NCBI GenBank assembly: GCA_044226525.1
Contig: JBGAGV010000020.1
Location: 62,001-126,000, forward strand
Direction of reading: 5' to 3'
Length of the DNA: 64,000 bases
DNA from: VFJQ01 sp044226525
Lineage (GTDB): Bacteria > Verrucomicrobiota > Verrucomicrobiia > Chthoniobacterales > Chthoniobacteraceae
Under the pieces are notes generated by a model that was not told where the DNA came from, did no database searches, and was given only the letters and a program-made list of their open reading frames with translations. Shown here piece by piece: positions 29,501 to 36,584 of this stretch; positions within the stretch are counted from its first letter, which is position 1; each line of letters opens with the position of its first letter. The translations under genes and the position numbers were made by a program.

Positions 29501-32257
29501 ATCAGCGGCCTCGCGATTGCCAGCGGAAGCACCGTGTCCGCGACGTTGAGCACCGGAACGGGTGGGGCCGCTTCCGGCAAGGGCAACGGCGGTGGGAGTG
29601 GCTCGCTCACGAGCGTGAAGATTTCCGCCAGCACCCTCATGTTTACCGGCAGCACGGGGATGAGCGGTAGCGCGATGGGCCTGAACGGCGCCGCTGGCAA
29701 GGCCGGAGATATTCGCACCATCACTGTGCAGGCTGCTCTCATCAACAACCTCATGCTGTTTGGCGGGCCGGGGGGAACGGCGGGGAATGAAGCTGGCGGC
29801 GGCGGCGGTGCCATCGGCATGGTCTCGGTGAAGGCCAGCCAGATCAACGCTTTGAACCTGAACGGCGGCAGCGGGGGGATCGGTGGCCCATTTGGCGTGG
29901 GTGGATCAGGCGGCGGTATCTCCGGCGTCGCGATTTCTGCCCAAGCGATCAATGCAGCACCCACTTTCGTCGGGGGAGCGGGGGCAGTAGGCGGTGTCGC
30001 GGGTGGTGCCGGGGGCTCGGTTTCCGCCCTGACGCTCACCAGTTCCGCGAACCTGGGAGGCACGTTTGTCTCGACAGGCACGGGGGGGGGAGCAGTCCTC
30101 AACGGCCCCGGAGGTGCAGGCGGTTCGGTCAGCAAACTGAAGATCAGCGCTGGCACGACTGGCTTGCTCAACGTTTCCACCGGGCCGGGGGGCGCTGGAG
30201 GAGGCGTGGGAGGAAGCGGCGGAAAAGGGGGTGCGATCACCGCGTTTACCGTCGCGGCCAAATCGTTTGTGGGCGCGACGATTTCAACCGGTCCTGGTGG
30301 TTCCGCTTTCGCGGCGGCCTCCACGGCGGGGGCGAGCGGCGATATTTCAGGTGTGGCGATTTCTGCCGGTGCGTCCCTCGGGTTGGTATCGCTTAACACC
30401 GGGCCGGGCGGAACTGCACCCGCTGCGGCCAGCGCGGGCCGGGCCGGGAGCATTTCCGGTGTCACCTACACAGGCGGCGCTCTCGGCCCGTTCACAGCCA
30501 ACACGGGCGGCGGCGGCAACGGCGGCACGGCGGCGTCCAGCGGAAACATTTCAAAGATTACCATCGCGAGCGCGTCGCTCGGTGGTTTCACCATCAGCAC
30601 TGCTCCCGGGGGCACGGGCATCGGCACAGCGGATGGTGCAAATGCGGGAGGTATCAGCGGCATCAGCATCAAATGCGGCACCGATTCAGGTCCCATCTCG
30701 ATTAACACCGGGCCAGGAGGAGCGGGCGGAGCCGTCTCCGGCAACGGCGGCAATGGCGGAGCGATATCCGGGCTATCCGTCAGCGCGCTCGGATCCATCC
30801 CAACCATCACGACCGCGACCGGGCCGGGCGGAGCCGCGCCGATTACCGGGCGAGGCGGCAATGGCGGAGCCGCGAGCACTTTCAGTTTCTCTGCCGCGGG
30901 GTCGCTGAATGTCGTATCCACGGTGGGCGTGGGGGGCGCATCCTCCAGCGGGGATGGCGGCGATGGCGGCAAGCTCAGCAGCTTCGCTGTGAAGGCGGGC
31001 ACTCTGATCAACCTTACTGTCGCAGGTGGCACGGGCGGCAATGCCACCGCAGGCAATGCCGGTGACGCGGGCACTTACAGCGGCCTCACGATCAAGAGCA
31101 CGAACGCGCTCGGCACGGTCACGATCGCCAGCGGGGCGGGAGGACTCGTGGCGGCTGGAAATGGCAACGGTGGCCGTGGCGGCTCCATGTCTGGACTCGT
31201 AATCGAGGCTGGCGGGGCGATCGGTGCCGCCACGATCGTGACCGGCCCGGGCGGAAGTGTAACCGACGACGGCAACGGCGGCAGCGGGGGCGGGGTGAGC
31301 AGCGTCAAAGTCAAAGCGGTTGGACAGGCCAACGTTACCGTCGTGAGTGGTCCCGGAGCGGCCGCGGGCGGTGGCGCAGCGGACGATGGCGATGGAGGAA
31401 ACGGCGGAGCCATTCAAGGCTTCACCGTCAATGCAACGCAACTCACGGCCACAGTCGTCAGCGGCCCCGGCGGTGCTGGCTTTGCCAGCGGCAGCTTGGT
31501 CGGACGCGGGGGCGCTGGCGGCTCGATTTCTACCATCGCACTCGTGGCTCCGGGCGACACGGTCGGAACAATCACCGTCGTCAGCGGACCGGGCGGCGAT
31601 GGCGATAATCTGGGCGGTGCGGGAGGAAACATCGCCGGGCTCACCGCAAGTGGTCGCGAGATCAACGTCAACGCCGGGGCTGGCGGAGATGGTGTAGCCG
31701 GGAATGCCCCCGGTGGCGACGGCGGCTCATTGGGCGGACTTAAATTCAACGTCACTCAACTCGCCCGGCTCATCGCCGCCGGTGATGGAGGCACCGCGAG
31801 TGGCATGGGCGCGGACGGCGACGGCGGCTCCATCAACGGGGTGACCGTGGCGGGGAGCGGCCGCATCGGTGACAGCGCGGGCACTTTCTTCGTCGCTTCA
31901 TTCCCTGGCGCGATGGGAGGGCTCATCGCGGGAAAATCCGCCGACCCGGCGCACAACGGCGCAATCGCCAATGTAACGGCAAGCAGCATCACCGCGGTCC
32001 TCGCCGGCGCGCCTGCTCCCAACGCCATCACCGCCGCAAATGCGGTGCGCTCGATCGCGGGGATCGTCATCACCGGCAAACTCGGTGCCGACTTGAACAG
32101 CAGTTTCACACCGACCGACAGCACCAACGCGGATTGGGCCGGATTTGCCGACCCGAACAACCTGGTGGACGGGATCGTAATCATAACCAACACCGCCGCC
32201 AATCTCGCCGCGGTGGAGGCAAAGATGATCGCCCCCAGTTTCCTCTTCGCGGTATAA
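26504..32257 (+). CDS. Giant glycine-rich repeat protein with LExRIAPA N-terminus
   Basis: 1917 residues from ATG 26504; the in-frame ATG 27 codons upstream adds unrelated sequence. Residues 1-26 hold LETRIAPATFF, the verrucomicrobial LExRIAPA motif seen at the start of many large extracellular proteins and analogous in position to the planctomycete LEPRxLLS motif. A short region with a DLDGDNDANDPGD acidic loop (possible Ca-binding) leads into about 42 imperfect repeats of roughly 32-48 residues (about residues 220-1840): a short strand xISGxxI, a second strand, then GPGGxG turns and a GGAGG end. The pattern predicts a beta-solenoid. The C-terminus shows no sorting signal I recognise. Likely an extracellular or surface fibre-like protein. 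Composition is strongly biased to Gly, Ala, Ser and Thr. Confidence 0.8.
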   Translation: MKTNPFFLAQPFIEALETRIAPATFFLHGNNLTITDSTGVVATGAANETTAATAAGATAALFMTTGDKLFYDLDGDNDANDPGDLLIATVKTGSGLFFFTNRAAGPGLGSFQPIEFTGIAASNGFGATIETGITGPIITALDGNGNFTFGNFDADPQFETIYLQHANLSGITVKGVVTGAVLAGGSISNLTLLGVSPGGAGSAESIRTGDQAVFPFNSYNTGAAALVSAGVSLDAAVTAPGLNGGNITNLVLADGVTNRVAAGNGMGGDMTHDGGHGGNISSVKSTSDQSFFIDPGVGGSVALAGASHNAGAGGNGTNLDLTMTGQFDELTDLLQAAPGGSVMGGATGNGGAGGGYNGVKLTLFGAFQTVGISGGPGGAGDGPGKSGGAGGGLTNVIVNIHGSVGRDNVIANDEGGAVTLTSGPGGPADEGPGGKGGDILGCAVLATQSLTKIGSIHIEAGNGGASNQGAGGAGGAVKTPRIVVNGTLGLDDDGTGAGTNYVGASAIISGTGGMGVLSGGAGGPIEGAIVSLMGDYRSINNFTIDTGDGGGLQATAAAGANAGKGGAITGLKFTAESFSAGADIVVYSGNGGSAGASLGNGGAGGTIGVAPGAVAFTCLGTLGSTDVSLFGGAGGAGGTGLGSHGAGGKGGAITGVAAAVQGSLASLALSGGPGGMSFGTSAGGDGGPVSGAKISVSGSLGLLNIFGGPGTSNVGGTGAGGAGGATSALAIAVGGQIPGTISITAGAGGSAGGAVGGTASGGKGGGLSGITISPLGAQLGTVASIVGNAGPGGGGALRGAGGAGGSISAWKSMVDVTGGMQLTAAPGGFAGGDMANTNSGGAGGSINGVTLQFYRATVNTNVFAGPGGFLLGGNGGGANGGSVTGVKTTGPFSTFTASAAPGSAAGPAATTKSGGSGGSVSGITISGSSAAPASITLTTGTGGAGGDGDGLGAGGAGGGISKTSIKFDSPVLTVMANGSPGGTSGGDFMNTATGGKGGSISGLAIASGSTVSATLSTGTGGAASGKGNGGGSGSLTSVKISASTLMFTGSTGMSGSAMGLNGAAGKAGDIRTITVQAALINNLMLFGGPGGTAGNEAGGGGGAIGMVSVKASQINALNLNGGSGGIGGPFGVGGSGGGISGVAISAQAINAAPTFVGGAGAVGGVAGGAGGSVSALTLTSSANLGGTFVSTGTGGGAVLNGPGGAGGSVSKLKISAGTTGLLNVSTGPGGAGGGVGGSGGKGGAITAFTVAAKSFVGATISTGPGGSAFAAASTAGASGDISGVAISAGASLGLVSLNTGPGGTAPAAASAGRAGSISGVTYTGGALGPFTANTGGGGNGGTAASSGNISKITIASASLGGFTISTAPGGTGIGTADGANAGGISGISIKCGTDSGPISINTGPGGAGGAVSGNGGNGGAISGLSVSALGSIPTITTATGPGGAAPITGRGGNGGAASTFSFSAAGSLNVVSTVGVGGASSSGDGGDGGKLSSFAVKAGTLINLTVAGGTGGNATAGNAGDAGTYSGLTIKSTNALGTVTIASGAGGLVAAGNGNGGRGGSMSGLVIEAGGAIGAATIVTGPGGSVTDDGNGGSGGGVSSVKVKAVGQANVTVVSGPGAAAGGGAADDGDGGNGGAIQGFTVNATQLTATVVSGPGGAGFASGSLVGRGGAGGSISTIALVAPGDTVGTITVVSGPGGDGDNLGGAGGNIAGLTASGREINVNAGAGGDGVAGNAPGGDGGSLGGLKFNVTQLARLIAAGDGGTASGMGADGDGGSINGVTVAGSGRIGDSAGTFFVASFPGAMGGLIAGKSADPAHNGAIANVTASSITAVLAGAPAPNAITAANAVRSIAGIVITGKLGADLNSSFTPTDSTNADWAGFADPNNLVDGIVIITNTAANLAAVEAKMIAPSFLFAV

Positions 32258-32304
32258 CGCCCAGCTTCTCCCTCAGCAAGCACGCACGATTGCCAAGGAC
32301 GCGA

Positions 32305-33726
32305 TCAGCTCCGCTGGTTGATCTTTTTCAACCGCTCGGCCGCATCCTTCCATTCGACTTCGTGCGGCATGCGTTTGCTGGTCGCGGCGAGAGCGGAAAC
32401 CACTCCGGCGGCTTCGCCCATCGCGACGGCGTTGCCGGTCACTCGATAGCTGGCGTGAGCGATGAAATCGCCGCTGATGCAGCGGCCGGCCATCATGAGG
32501 CCGTCCACATCCTTCGCGATCAACGCACGCAGCGGGATGTCGTAGGGTTTTACTTTGATGTCCGTCGCGTGAATGGGCGCGGAGGTTTTGTTATAGTCCG
32601 CACTGGTGGCGTGGATATCCACGCCAAAGGTGGGGCGCACCACCGCGTCATCATAACGCACCCCCTTGATGAGGTCGTCTTTTTGCACCGTGTAGCGGCC
32701 CGCGATCCGGCGGCCATCACGCACGCCGATCTGCTCGGCAGTAGCGACGATTTGAATGCCTTCCCACGGTCCACCAAGGCTGCGCAGACCGTTCACCATC
32801 AGGTTCATTTCGTTGCGCGCGCGAACGGTCGCCGCCGTGATCTCCGCCGCGTCCCAAGGCTTGATCCCATATTCGTGGTTTAACATCGCGAAGATCAAAT
32901 TGCCCTCCACATGCCAGAGAGTGGAGCCGGCGTAGGACGGGAAATGCCCCGTGCTGGCGATGACATCGCGAATGCGCTTCTTCTTTTCGCCATCACCGTT
33001 TTCTCCCGGCTTCGGCGTGCCAAAACGGACGAACTCCCTCAATGCCTCGACATCTTTCACCACGAGCAGCGCATTGAGCGACATCGGCTGGCAGGGGCAA
33101 TCGTGCGCCTCACCGATCTCCCACGAGCAACCGGCCAGCGCGCCGAGGTCTCCATCGCCCGTCGTATCGATGAAGACCGGTGCACGCCATGCCTGCCGAC
33201 CGGATTTCGATTCGGTCACGATCGTCGTGAGCCGCCGTCCATCGCGATAGGCCGCAGCGACGCGGGTGTGATATTGGAATTTCACCCCGGCTTCGACGCA
33301 GAGGTCTTCGAGCAAAAGCTTCAGCGCTTCGGGGTGATAACAAAAGCGGCTCGTGCTGGTCGAATTCGCCCGGGCGCCACGTTCGTCGAGACGGTCGCGC
33401 AGCTCTTTCGCAAAGCCGGGTTTGTTGAAATCGAGGAAGTAGCCGAGCAAGCCGGCAGTCCACACTCCGCCGAGGCAGCCGCGCCATTCGAAGAGGCGGA
33501 CTCTGGCTCCCGCGCGGGCCGCGGTGATTGCAGCCGCCACCCCCGCCGGGCCCGCACCGCATACGATCACGTCAGCGTCATCCGAGAGCGGGACATCGCG
33601 GCCGGGTTCTCCAAAGTGGCCCGGAGCCGGTTCCGCGCTATGAGTGAGGGTGGGCGCCGCGGCGGCGCTCGCGAGAGCGGTTTGGAAAAAACGGCGGCGG
33701 CTCAGATCGGTCCGGGTCGGGCTCAT
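32305..33726 (-). CDS. Tat-exported FAD-dependent oxidoreductase
   Basis: 473 residues from ATG 33726. A twin-arginine signal is plain: LSRRRFFQTALASAAAAPTL. The FAD-binding Rossmann motif VIVCGAGPAGVAAAITAARAG follows, then FEWRGCLGGVWTAGLLGYF, VFIDTTGDGDLGALAG, and the C-terminal FAD segment GLMMAGRCISGDFIAHASYRVTGNAVAMGEAAG. This is the FAD-dependent oxidoreductase group abundant in Verrucomicrobiota and Planctomycetes; the substrate is not readable, perhaps a sugar or aromatic compound. A longer open frame upstream is the shadow of the AraC gene. Divergent from that regulator with 75 bp between starts. Confidence 0.9.
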   Translation of the reverse strand: MSPTRTDLSRRRFFQTALASAAAAPTLTHSAEPAPGHFGEPGRDVPLSDDADVIVCGAGPAGVAAAITAARAGARVRLFEWRGCLGGVWTAGLLGYFLDFNKPGFAKELRDRLDERGARANSTSTSRFCYHPEALKLLLEDLCVEAGVKFQYHTRVAAAYRDGRRLTTIVTESKSGRQAWRAPVFIDTTGDGDLGALAGCSWEIGEAHDCPCQPMSLNALLVVKDVEALREFVRFGTPKPGENGDGEKKKRIRDVIASTGHFPSYAGSTLWHVEGNLIFAMLNHEYGIKPWDAAEITAATVRARNEMNLMVNGLRSLGGPWEGIQIVATAEQIGVRDGRRIAGRYTVQKDDLIKGVRYDDAVVRPTFGVDIHATSADYNKTSAPIHATDIKVKPYDIPLRALIAKDVDGLMMAGRCISGDFIAHASYRVTGNAVAMGEAAGVVSALAATSKRMPHEVEWKDAAERLKKINQRS

Positions 33727-33801
33727 GGCAGGGTGGGAAGATGATCGATTGTTGGCGGCGCTCGCATAGTATTTCTTCACAAGCCAGCCGCCCATTCGGG
33801 T

Positions 33802-34641
33802 ATGACCGACCATCTCCAGCAACTCTCCGAGACAACCATTGATGGCCCGCGCACCCGGCGCTGGTTCATCGAAGCCAGAGGCTGTGCGGAGCTCGCGACC
33901 TGCCGGATTGCGCGGCTGGGATTCGACGAAGCCTTCGAGCCCTATCGTCGAGTGCGACTGAGACCGGAGGGCAGCTTCTTTCTCGATTGCATCGAAGGCC
34001 ATGGCCGAATCCTGCTCGATGGGCGCTGGCAGCGGCTCGGGGCAGGAAGCGTTTGCATGGCGCCGCCGCGCGTTCTCAATGCCTTCCATGTCAGCGGTGG
34101 CCAGCGCCTGGCGTTTGCCTGGGTGCGCTACGATGAGCAACCGTGGGTGAACCCGCTCGTGGGAGCCGGCTCGCCTGTTCGCACGACGGCGGGCGCGGGG
34201 GAGATCGCCCGCATCGTGGGTGGTCTTCGCGCCGAGTGGGAAGGAGCACACAGCCCGCGGATGATCCATCATTGGGTGAGTCTCCTCCACGCCACCGCGG
34301 AGCGCCTCGCCCAGCCCTGGCGCAACAATGACCGGCTCGGCTCACTGTGGCTTGAAGTGGCCGCGAGCCTTGCCGGCGATTGGTCGCTCGAAACTCTTGC
34401 CCGCCGCGCTCACGTCAGTCCCGAACATCTCCGCCGCCTGTGCCTGCGCGAGCTCGGCCGCAGCCCCATGCAGCACCTCACCTCCATGCGCATCCAGCGT
34501 GCGCAGGAGTTGCTGGAAAAAACCAGCGACAAGCTCGAAGCTATCGCGCCCGAAGTCGGCTACGACAGTGCCCTCGTTTTCGCTCGGGCCTTCAAACGCT
34601 GGGTGGGCCTCACCCCGAGCGAATACCGGCAGCAGCGGTAA
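33802..34641 (+). CDS. AraC family transcriptional regulator
   Basis: 279 residues. The N-terminal cupin-like sensor (about 20-130: FEPYRRVRLRPEGSFFLDCIEGHGRILLDGRW) is followed by the two helix-turn-helix modules of AraC proteins: WSLETLARRAHVSPEHLRRLCLREL (about 195-222) and KLEAIAPEVGYDSALVFARAFKRWVGLTPSEYRQQR at the C-terminus. It probably binds a sugar or similar effector and controls the divergent Tat-exported oxidoreductase, with the 75-bp spacer as operator region; this is inference from layout. Confidence 0.9.
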   Translation: MTDHLQQLSETTIDGPRTRRWFIEARGCAELATCRIARLGFDEAFEPYRRVRLRPEGSFFLDCIEGHGRILLDGRWQRLGAGSVCMAPPRVLNAFHVSGGQRLAFAWVRYDEQPWVNPLVGAGSPVRTTAGAGEIARIVGGLRAEWEGAHSPRMIHHWVSLLHATAERLAQPWRNNDRLGSLWLEVAASLAGDWSLETLARRAHVSPEHLRRLCLRELGRSPMQHLTSMRIQRAQELLEKTSDKLEAIAPEVGYDSALVFARAFKRWVGLTPSEYRQQR

Positions 34642-34645
34642 AGGG

Positions 34646-35542
34646 CTATCGGGTTGAGGTCCGAACGCAGACCCTCCGGATCAAATCAATGGGCACGTAA
34701 GGCTTGAGCCATCCCGCATTTCGTTTCGCGCCGTTCAAAAGGTGCCACCACCAAGGGCGGCGGATCAGCCCGAGATTCTTGATCACCGACTCGGCCCGCT
34801 CGGAGAGACCACGCGACACCATCGTGAGGGAGTAATAGGTATCGAAGTGTCGAGCCGGTGAGCCGAGAGCTGCCTCCGCTCGTTGCACCGCGCGGCGGAC
34901 CCATTCGTTATTGTCATCGTGGAAAAAGACCGCACAGCAAGGCTGGAGAAAGGGCAGGATCGCTTCGAAGTCCTGCGTGGGTTGGTCACCAAAATGGCCG
35001 CCGTCGATCAGCGCGGCGTCCAAGCGCTGGTCCCCCACCAGCCCGGCCACATCGTTGGGGCTCATGCCCACCGCAAAGTCGATCGTTCCTTCGAGCCCGG
35101 CGACTTGGGCAACCTCCCTGGCTCGGCGTAATCCATCCGGCGACCTGCCCTGCGCGAGTTCGCTGCGGAGTTGTTGCACGTGGTGAGCAATTTCCTCCGG
35201 GGAATAGACACACGACGCTTTGGTCTCCTCGATATAACAGTCCACGGTCAAAAGGCGTCCGCAGTTTGCCTCCAAGGCTCGAGCCAGAAAGAGCCCGCTG
35301 AATCCGAACGCAGTCGCAATCTCGAAAGCCTGTTTTGCTTCGATGACTTCGAGGACCCGCTGCATGATGAGCCCTTCCTCAAGCGTGCAGGACCAGGGAA
35401 CAGGCCTTTCGCGTTGTTTGTAGGAAGCATCCCATTCCCCAAGTTCAAAAAGTTTCGGCACTCTTTCGAGGCTGGCAAAAACCGGCGCAAGCAAAGCGCG
35501 CGTCGCCTCGCCTGTCTCCTTCAGCTCGGGCGAAATTTTCAT
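34646..35542 (-). CDS. Class I SAM-dependent methyltransferase
   Basis: 298 residues. The SAM-binding motif I is AFEIATAFGFSGLFLARAL (about 92-110), followed by LLTVDCYIEE (the acidic ligand at the end of the second strand), then DAALIDGGHFGDQPTQDFEAILPFL and CAVFFHDDNN, which fit methyltransferase family 24 (class I) proteins. Many such proteins modify sugars or small molecules in surface-polysaccharide loci. No neighbour identifies the acceptor. Convergent with AraC, 4 bp apart. Confidence 0.75.
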   Translation of the reverse strand: MKISPELKETGEATRALLAPVFASLERVPKLFELGEWDASYKQRERPVPWSCTLEEGLIMQRVLEVIEAKQAFEIATAFGFSGLFLARALEANCGRLLTVDCYIEETKASCVYSPEEIAHHVQQLRSELAQGRSPDGLRRAREVAQVAGLEGTIDFAVGMSPNDVAGLVGDQRLDAALIDGGHFGDQPTQDFEAILPFLQPCCAVFFHDDNNEWVRRAVQRAEAALGSPARHFDTYYSLTMVSRGLSERAESVIKNLGLIRRPWWWHLLNGAKRNAGWLKPYVPIDLIRRVCVRTSTR

Positions 35543-35572
35543 CGATTCAAATTGATCGAAATCCGGTCGGGC

Positions 35573-36475
35573 TCAGGCCTTCGCGATCGCCGCGGAAAGC
35601 GCGGCGTGGCATTTCTTCGCGGCGGCGATGGGGTCGTAGCCGGGTTTGTTGAAAACCTGGGCACTGACTTCCACGACGACGGGGCCACGATAGTTGCGCT
35701 CACGCAAAAGTTTGAAATACGCGGCGTAATCGGTGCGGCCTTCACCGGGCAGGAGAAACTGGAATTTGCTCGCGTCGCCTTGCGTGTCTTTGACGTGGAT
35801 GAACCTGGCACGTGGGAGAAGTGCATCGAGCGTGGGCACGAGCGGAAGACCCTGCACTTCAAAGTGGCTGTAGTCGTAAGCCACGCACAGCGCGGGGCTG
35901 GGAGCCTGCTCGAGCAACCAGAGCAGGCGCTCGGGAGAGTTCACCGCGCTTCCGACGTGGGCCTTGATGGCGAGGGTGATTTTAGCAGCGGCAGCGGCAG
36001 CACCCCAGTCGCGCAGGCGGCCGGCCATGGCGTCCTTGATCCCGTCCCACTCGGCGGGTTTGCCGCCGAGGACCGTTTCGATCAGCGGTGGATTTTCGGG
36101 AACGAGATCGTGCGCGAGCTGCGCGGCGTCCTTGAGCGCGGCGAGGTTTGCGGCGTGGGCTTCGTCTTTCACCACGAGGCTCATGTTCAGCATGAGGCCG
36201 GAGATGCCGAGCTTTAGCGCGGCGAGGCGCTCGCGCAGCGCCGTGCGCGCGGCCACATCGAGCACCTTGGGTTCCGTGGGCCAGCCGGGATTCAGCGCGA
36301 GTTCCACATGCCGATAGCCGATCTCCGCGCACGTCCGCAGCGCCTCGTCGAGCGGCACTGTCTTCATGCCGTAGAGGCTGTAGCCAAGCGTGAACCCGGG
36401 CTCGGCAGCGCGAGCAAAAGCAGGGAGCGCGGCGAAAGCGGCGGTGCGAGTGAGGAATTGGCGGCGGGTGGTCAT
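35573..36475 (-). CDS. Tat-exported sugar phosphate isomerase/epimerase-like TIM barrel
   Basis: 300 residues. Begins with a Tat signal (TTRRQFLTRTAAFAALPAFA). The xylose-isomerase-like TIM barrel is seen in LGYSLYGMKTVPLDEALRTCAEIGYRHVELALN, AWKIN-like KITLAIKAHVGSAVNS, VAYDYSHFEVQGL, RFIHVKDTQGD and FQFLLPGEGRTDYAAYFKLL (the late Glu/Asp metal ligands). Verrucomicrobiota export many such proteins for sugar catabolism; the substrate is unknown. Downstream of the 692-residue protein gene across the repeat element at 36480-36578. Confidence 0.82.
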   Translation of the reverse strand: MTTRRQFLTRTAAFAALPAFARAAEPGFTLGYSLYGMKTVPLDEALRTCAEIGYRHVELALNPGWPTEPKVLDVAARTALRERLAALKLGISGLMLNMSLVVKDEAHAANLAALKDAAQLAHDLVPENPPLIETVLGGKPAEWDGIKDAMAGRLRDWGAAAAAAKITLAIKAHVGSAVNSPERLLWLLEQAPSPALCVAYDYSHFEVQGLPLVPTLDALLPRARFIHVKDTQGDASKFQFLLPGEGRTDYAAYFKLLRERNYRGPVVVEVSAQVFNKPGYDPIAAAKKCHAALSAAIAKA

Positions 36476-36479
36476 GAAA

Positions 36480-36578
36480 GGTTGAGGATTGAAAGTGGAG
36501 GGTGGAGAGCCGCGTGATGGGCGCGCGGTGAGGCTGTGAAGTCTGGGTCTCTCAACCCTCAGCCCTCATCTCTCAACC
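36480..36578. repeat. Inverted micro-tandem repeat element A (7-bp period)
   Basis: Left arm 36480-36509 reads as 7-mers (GGTTGAG, GATTGAA, AGTGGAG, GGTGGAG); right arm 36549-36578, read on the other strand, as GGTTGAG, AGATGAG, GGCTGAG, GGTTGAG. The arms are each imperfect tandem arrays in inverted orientation with a 39-bp spacer, filling a 109-bp gap between two minus-strand genes. Confidence 0.75.
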
Positions 36579-36584
36579 CACTCG

